NCBI RefSeq assembly: GCF_042646065.1
Contig: NZ_JBHRTA010000038.1
Coordinates: 496,001 to 560,000 of the forward strand
From: Parapedobacter deserti
GTDB taxonomy: Bacteria > Bacteroidota > Bacteroidia > Sphingobacteriales > Sphingobacteriaceae
Length of the DNA: 64,000 bases
Direction: 5' to 3'
Shown here: positions 60,366-64,000 of the stretch, one piece after another
Layout: every line of letters starts with the position of its first letter
Position numbering within the stretch: position 1 is the stretch's first letter
Position numbers and translations under genes: made by a program
Notes under the pieces: generated by a model
Told to the model about the DNA's origin: nothing
Databases searched by the model: none
The model's input: only the letters and a program-made list of their open reading frames with translations

Positions 60366-60833
60366 TCATTTTTCTGAAAACTCGTCGAAATAACCTTTGA
60401 TCATTGCTTTGAGCCCCTCATCTTCCAATGATGGTAGTGCCTGCTGTATAAATTGCCGGTCCGCTTCGATGTCTTGGTTGTATTTCAGAAATTTGGGGAG
60501 GTGCTCCTGCACGCTGAGGCGTATCAGCCTGATTTCGGGATTGTGCGGCTCATCAGCCACGGCCTGTTCAATCCACGGTATTGCTTCCTTGACTTTCGGC
60601 CCGCGTTCCGTGAGTTTTTCATACCGTGCCAACAGCATAAGTCCCGCCCCTTTATACGCAACTAATACCGGCTTGTCGGATTTTGATACATTTTGCAGCG
60701 GCTCATAAAACGCCTGAGCCTGCGCTTGTGATTTCGTTGCGTCCCGGTATGACAGCCGGATGTCATTCAGGTCCTGCGCGCTTAAAGAGAACCAGTTGCT
60801 TAGGATAACGAGAAGAGCAAGATACCTGTACAT
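60366..60833 (-). CDS. Exported 155-residue protein of unknown function in the pigment cluster
   Basis: A small exported protein: signal peptide of about 19 residues (LVILSNWFSLSAQ), then mainly helical sequence. AYKGAGLMLLARYEKLTERGPKVKEAIPWIEQAVADEPHNPEIRLIRL looks like a single TPR-type helical pair. I do not recognise a named family. Its position between the dehydratase gene (15 bp) and the GT2-DUF2062 gene (13 bp) ties it to the cluster, so a periplasmic assembly or transport role is possible but unproven. Confidence 0.7.
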   Translation of the reverse strand: MYRYLALLVILSNWFSLSAQDLNDIRLSYRDATKSQAQAQAFYEPLQNVSKSDKPVLVAYKGAGLMLLARYEKLTERGPKVKEAIPWIEQAVADEPHNPEIRLIRLSVQEHLPKFLKYNQDIEADRQFIQQALPSLEDEGLKAMIKGYFDEFSEK

Positions 60834-60848
60834 TTTTTGTCAATAAAT

Positions 60849-61217
60849 TTATACTTTTTGGAAGACGCCGCTAAATTTCAGTGCTACTGTTTCGTCAAAC
60901 GAGGTGGTGCTTCTGACGGAAAGTAGCCCCGCTTCCTCTTCAACATCCAGTTCGACCTGAATGTTTGGATGGTTTTCCGGGTTGATGATCGCCATAAATT
61001 TCACATTCTTAGCCTTTTTTAGCATCAACGTGCAGTGTGCCCATTTTTCCGCCAATTCCTTGATGATTTGCATCATGCACACCCCCGGCGTGACCGGATG
61101 GTTCGGAAAGTGGCCTTGGAATACCGGGTGCGCTTTATTAATGGAGATGGACGCCGATATTTTTGGGCCGTTGGCATGGTATGATGCAATTGAATAGAAA
61201 TTTTGCAGAAGCGACAT
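60849..61217 (-). CDS. FabZ-like hot-dog 3-hydroxyacyl-ACP dehydratase
   Basis: The ATG at 61217 is preferred over a TTG at 61226; 122 residues. The hot-dog motif HPVFQGHFPNHPVTPGVCMMQIIKELAE contains the catalytic histidine (GHFPNHPVTPG) and the central helix. The later VKFMAIINPENHPNIQVELDV fits FabZ and the ApeI/ApeP-type dehydratases of aryl-polyene synthesis. It should remove water from the growing hydroxyacyl chain to make the conjugated double bonds. The usual acidic partner residue in the central helix is hard to assign here, so it may act as one subunit of a heterodimer. Confidence 0.85.
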   Translation of the reverse strand: MSLLQNFYSIASYHANGPKISASISINKAHPVFQGHFPNHPVTPGVCMMQIIKELAEKWAHCTLMLKKAKNVKFMAIINPENHPNIQVELDVEEEAGLLSVRSTTSFDETVALKFSGVFQKV

Positions 61218-61256
61218 AACAGACAAAAGTAAAAAATCTGCGGGACATAAGCCGTG

Positions 61257-61847
61257 CTATTTACGATTGAACTTATCAGCAGGCAGCGGTATATTCTTCC
61301 GCTGGTTTGCAAATGTGATCAGGGTATGGTCCCTGGCAGGATCAACGATCTTGATGCTTTTTATCAACCATGTGTCTCCGTCGACGGTCAGCTCCACTTC
61401 CTTGATGTGCCTGGAAAGGCCGCGGTTCTTAGGTGTCTGGACAGCTACGTAATCCGGTCCCTCACGATAATAAGCGGTGGCAAAGCGCTCTTCATTAAAA
61501 ATGTTGCCATCGGCAATAGCAGCAGACAATAGTCCTGCGGCGCTTTTGGGGCGTTTGGCGGTTGTCAGATCGAAAACTTGCGCCGATGGGGTGGGGGTAA
61601 GGTATTCCCAGCGGATTTGATCGGGAGCCCTGACAAACAGCTTACCGGACGACCTAACCGCGCTTTCCAAGTAGCTGAGCACCTTGGTTTGGGTAAAATC
61701 ACTCTCCAGGGTGCGGATATCCCGGATACTGGCGGTGACCCTTTCTTTAAACCGGGCGGCTTCTGCCGGCGTGAGTGCTTTGCGCTGGGCATTTGCCGTT
61801 ATGCAGCAAACAAACAGAACAATGACCAAGATGCTACGGTTTCGCAT
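61257..61847 (-). CDS. LolA-like outer-membrane lipid carrier
   Basis: A 196-residue exported protein (signal to residue 20, ITANAQ). The LolA fold is suggested by FKERVTASIRDIRTLESDFTQTKVLSYLESAVRSSGKLFVRAPDQIRWEYLTP and by KEVELTVDGDTWLIKSIKIVDPARDHTLITFANQR. Aryl-polyene clusters usually include a LolA-like protein thought to move the lipid-linked pigment across the periplasm. Its start overlaps the upstream deacetylase gene by 14 bp, indicating coupled translation. Confidence 0.85.
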   Translation of the reverse strand: MRNRSILVIVLFVCCITANAQRKALTPAEAARFKERVTASIRDIRTLESDFTQTKVLSYLESAVRSSGKLFVRAPDQIRWEYLTPTPSAQVFDLTTAKRPKSAAGLLSAAIADGNIFNEERFATAYYREGPDYVAVQTPKNRGLSRHIKEVELTVDGDTWLIKSIKIVDPARDHTLITFANQRKNIPLPADKFNRK

Positions 61848-62610
61848 ATGCTTGTTGTTGGATGAGCTTTTCCACAGTAACCAAGGAAAAATCCAATTTC
61901 TTGAGTTCAGGCAACAATTGTTCCAAAACGGGGATTATTCGGTCATGGGTGTCATGCAGGAGGATGATGTCACCCGACCTGGTCTTTTTCAGAATTTTTT
62001 TGGTGATGCGCTGGGACGGTCGGGCCACGGTGTCATAGGGGCGTACCCGCCATCCGATAACGTGGTGGCCGCTTTCTCTGACTGCTTTTGCCAGGTGCGG
62101 GGTAGTGACGCCATATGGCGGGCGGAAAAACTGCGGCCGTTTGCCGATGGCATGTTCGATGGCTTCGTCTGTCTGCCGGATTTCGGCTAGCCATTTTGCT
62201 TTGCCATGAAAGTCAATGGTGGAAGCGTGGGTGAATGAATGGTTGCCAACAAGGTGCCCTTCGTCGTGTATCCGCTGCATTAGTTCGGGATGCTGCTCCA
62301 CGTGTTGGCCGATACAGAAAAATGTAGCGCGGATACCATATTCCCGCAGCTGGGCCAATACCCGGGGGGTATGATCGGGATGGGGGCCGTCGTCGAAAGT
62401 CAGGGCAATTTGCCGGCGGGTTGTGTCTCCACAGTGAATGGCTTTCAGGAAAAAATTCCATCGGATACTGAAAGCACCGAAAACGAGGATCGTCAATCCG
62501 GCAATCGGTAGGATCAGCATCACCAGCCAAGGCAGGGCCGACGACACAACCAGTACAGCCGTGAGTGCGAACAGTATGGACAGCAAGAGAAGGATTTGCT
62601 TGATGTTCAT
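61834..62610 (-). CDS. Polysaccharide deacetylase (NodB-like) with N-terminal membrane helices
   Basis: The ATG at 62610 is chosen over a TTG at 62616; 258 residues. Two membrane helices (about 4-24 and 26-46) precede a NodB domain. Its metal and catalytic motifs are intact: ALTFDDGPHPDHTPR, EGHLVGNHSFTHAS (His-x3-His) and RPPYGVTTPHL. The enzyme should remove an acetyl group from a sugar or related amide on the periplasmic or cytoplasmic side of the inner membrane. It lies 10 bp after the ketosynthase-like gene and overlaps the LolA-like gene, so it belongs to the cluster. Its substrate, perhaps an acetylated sugar of the lipid anchor, is unknown. Confidence 0.88.
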   Translation of the reverse strand: MNIKQILLLLSILFALTAVLVVSSALPWLVMLILPIAGLTILVFGAFSIRWNFFLKAIHCGDTTRRQIALTFDDGPHPDHTPRVLAQLREYGIRATFFCIGQHVEQHPELMQRIHDEGHLVGNHSFTHASTIDFHGKAKWLAEIRQTDEAIEHAIGKRPQFFRPPYGVTTPHLAKAVRESGHHVIGWRVRPYDTVARPSQRITKKILKKTRSGDIILLHDTHDRIIPVLEQLLPELKKLDFSLVTVEKLIQQQAYAKP

Positions 62611-62620
62611 TCGCAACAGG

Positions 62621-63685
62621 CTATCGTTCGACCAAGATCACGCTGTGGTTCTTCCCGCGGCGCTGCGTGTAGATGAGGATCCGTTGCAGAGAACGGGGTG
62701 GGATGTCATTCAACCGGAGGAGCCTCGGTATACGCTGGTGCCTGAAGATGCCAAGCGCCAGGAAAAGAGCTGAAGCTACCACCGTGTCATATTCCCCCAA
62801 GATGTGCTTGAAAGCCAGCTGCGCTGTGTCGGCAAATAAGGCTTCGCTGACACCTTGGTACAGGGGGTCATGGCGCGTGTCCCCGTTACAGCCCATAATC
62901 ACGGCATCGATGGCGCGCGTGTCCAAACCTTCCTGTTCAAGAACCCCCCCGACGAATGCTTTGGCGTCAGTCGTTTCCAGACACGTTGCTGTCGCCGTAA
63001 CTTTGCCATACGGCTGCGGTCCCGGCTGCCGCGAAACCACAAAAAATGCAGCGCCTTCGGCGGCGATTTCCCCTACTGTAGCAGCTGATGCTTTCAGTGG
63101 TATCGGTATGCTGGGTGTCTCGCGTTTGAGGTAGTTTGCAAGATCCCAAAACTGCGATGACCGTACACCCAGTTCGTCAACACCGCCCAACAGCGTAGTC
63201 TGCTGCGGGTGTTCGGCCAGGTATACCATGGTGTCCAGCAATGCGGATTCAAACGAATTGGCGTTGTTGACATAGGTCATATTATAGCCCTTGCAACCCA
63301 GTGCAAGTGCAATGGATGCTGCAGCCATGTTGTGGGTCGACTGGATGAACGGCGTCGGATTCAGCAATTGGCCCTCTTCTTCCATTAGCGCTTCGACAAA
63401 ACGCTCCGAATCGCGCAGGCAACCCAAGCCCGTACCGGTGATTACTGCGTCAATAGCCGTCGTTCCGGCATCCTTCAGGGCGAGTTTACTGGCGAAGATC
63501 GCCATCCGCATACTTTTGTTCATGCGTCTGAGCTGCGATGCGGGAATAAGGGTTTTGTAATCGGGGTCGACTACGGGAACGACGTTCTGCGTATATGCTT
63601 GCACGTCCTCAAAAAAGTAATCCGCGTCTACCGTTCGCTGGATGGAAACGCAGCCGCTGCCGTGAATGTAAATGGGCTTAATCAT
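62621..63685 (-). CDS. Ketosynthase-like chain-length factor (no catalytic Cys)
   Basis: The ATG at 63685 gives 354 residues with a thiolase-type beta-ketoacyl synthase fold (AVITGTGLGCLRDSERFVEALM, GGVDELGVRSSQFW, IDAVIMGCNGDTRHDP). Where active ketosynthases have TACxSG, this protein reads YVNNANSFESA (138-148), so the nucleophilic Cys is lost. The usual GHTxGAAG block is replaced by KHILGEYDTVVASA. This is the pattern of a chain-length factor that pairs with an active ketosynthase, as ApeC does with ApeO in aryl-polyene synthesis. Its start overlaps the stop of the active-type ketosynthase gene by 8 bp, supporting a 1:1 pair. Confidence 0.88.
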   Translation of the reverse strand: MIKPIYIHGSGCVSIQRTVDADYFFEDVQAYTQNVVPVVDPDYKTLIPASQLRRMNKSMRMAIFASKLALKDAGTTAIDAVITGTGLGCLRDSERFVEALMEEEGQLLNPTPFIQSTHNMAAASIALALGCKGYNMTYVNNANSFESALLDTMVYLAEHPQQTTLLGGVDELGVRSSQFWDLANYLKRETPSIPIPLKASAATVGEIAAEGAAFFVVSRQPGPQPYGKVTATATCLETTDAKAFVGGVLEQEGLDTRAIDAVIMGCNGDTRHDPLYQGVSEALFADTAQLAFKHILGEYDTVVASALFLALGIFRHQRIPRLLRLNDIPPRSLQRILIYTQRRGKNHSVILVER

Positions 63686-64000
63686 GTGCTTTCGAAAATA
63701 ACAGGGTACTGCAATTTCCACCGAAGCCGAATGAATTGGACAGCACATGATCTATTTTTTTTGTTTGGAACCGGGTCTGCGGGACAATGCCCAGCCCGGC
63801 GATGGGTTGTGCGAAATTCAGGTTGGCAAAAACCACCTGGTGCTGCAGCGCCAGTACGGAGAATACAGCTTCAATGGCGCCTGCTGCGGCAAGGGTGTGT
63901 CCGGTGAACGCTTTCGTAGAGCTGAAAGGGGGCAGCGCTCCGACCGAGCCGTAGATGCGCAGCAGGGCATTGCCTTCGGCAAGGTCATTATTTGGAGTAG
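63678..64000 (-). CDS. Beta-ketoacyl-ACP synthase, C-terminal part (5' end outside window)
   Basis: Translating the minus strand from the window edge gives 106 residues and a stop at 63680-63678. The segment has the catalytic His block STKAFTGHTLAAAGAIEAVF and the closing NSFGFGGNCSTLLF loop of FabF-type ketosynthases, so the part seen looks active. The missing N-terminal two thirds would hold the catalytic Cys. It would be the condensing partner of the chain-length factor that overlaps its end. More cluster genes (ketoreductase, carrier protein, ligase) are expected beyond 64000. Confidence 0.9.
   Translation of the reverse strand, partial: TPNNDLAEGNALLRIYGSVGALPPFSSTKAFTGHTLAAAGAIEAVFSVLALQHQVVFANLNFAQPIAGLGIVPQTRFQTKKIDHVLSNSFGFGGNCSTLLFSKAHD

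Noticed and set aside
61224..61231. TACTTTTG box on the minus strand before the hot-dog dehydratase gene
   Set aside because: It lies 6 bp before the start inside a tightly spaced operon, with no -33 element; likely chance, mentioned only as a parallel to 36310.
1..64000. CRISPR arrays, tRNA or rRNA genes, insertion sequences, prophage
   Set aside because: No spaced direct repeats, no cloverleaf-like intergenic sequence, and no transposase, integrase or phage protein was seen in any frame.

Overview
The window reads as a chromosomal segment of a Bacteroidota bacterium, most likely a Sphingobacteriaceae-type genome with roughly 50% GC (a Parapedobacter/Pedobacter-like relative is my guess, not proven). 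The reasons are SusC/SusD pairs, a FecR/ECF-sigma cassette, gliding/type IX secretion lipoproteins (GldB, GldJ, SprE/PorW), DUF4270, many short-signal lipoproteins, and promoter-like TAnnTTTG boxes upstream of several genes. I found no rRNA, tRNA, CRISPR array, insertion sequence or prophage gene.

Region 1 (1-13.3 kb) is a polysaccharide utilisation locus for rhamnogalacturonan I. It starts inside a SusD-like gene and continues with a DUF6250 lipoprotein on the opposite strand. Then come a Tat-exported PL26-type exo-lyase, a GH105 lipoprotein, a PL11 lyase, a second GH105, an L-rhamnose mutarotase, a GH106-type alpha-L-rhamnosidase and a GntR-type regulator. The enzymes would cut the backbone, remove the unsaturated galacturonate left by the lyases, release rhamnose and convert its anomers.

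Region 2 (13.3-31.6 kb) is mostly core envelope and metabolism: a DUF4136 lipoprotein, nadE, an outer-membrane barrel, gldB, two FKBP-type lipoproteins, a CAP-domain lipoprotein, a TonB-dependent receptor operon, panC-panD, a GT5-like half-protein, a DUF4270 lipoprotein, gldJ, ispF and an S9 peptidase. The TonB receptor operon is preceded by a Bacteroidota-type promoter whose -33 element is overlapped by a near-consensus DtxR/IdeR-type iron box.

Region 3 (31.6-36.7 kb) is the most unusual part. An ECF sigma factor and a protein joining an anti-sigma-like membrane-anchored N terminus to a barrel-like C terminus point away from an operon of exported proteins. That operon encodes a PF03640 'secreted repeat' lipoprotein, a monohaem cytochrome c lipoprotein, a YceI protein, a DUF5777 barrel and a DUF2784 membrane protein. 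A perfect 9-bp inverted repeat lies in the divergent region. I infer an envelope redox module, possibly controlled by the adjacent sigma factor.

Region 4 (36.7-46.4 kb) carries AtpZ-like, bactofilin and M23 peptidase genes on the minus strand. Divergent from these are sprE/porW, a class A penicillin-binding protein, uvrC and two small lipoprotein genes. Region 5 (46.6-53.7 kb) is an ECF sigma / FecR / STN-containing SusC / SusD cassette with no enzyme attached. Region 6 (53.9-64 kb) is nnrDE followed by part of an aryl-polyene/flexirubin-type biosynthesis cluster: an MMPL-acyltransferase-methyltransferase fusion, a GT2-DUF2062 fusion, a hot-dog dehydratase, a LolA-like protein, a polysaccharide deacetylase, a chain-length-factor-like ketosynthase and the end of an active-type ketosynthase cut by the window edge.
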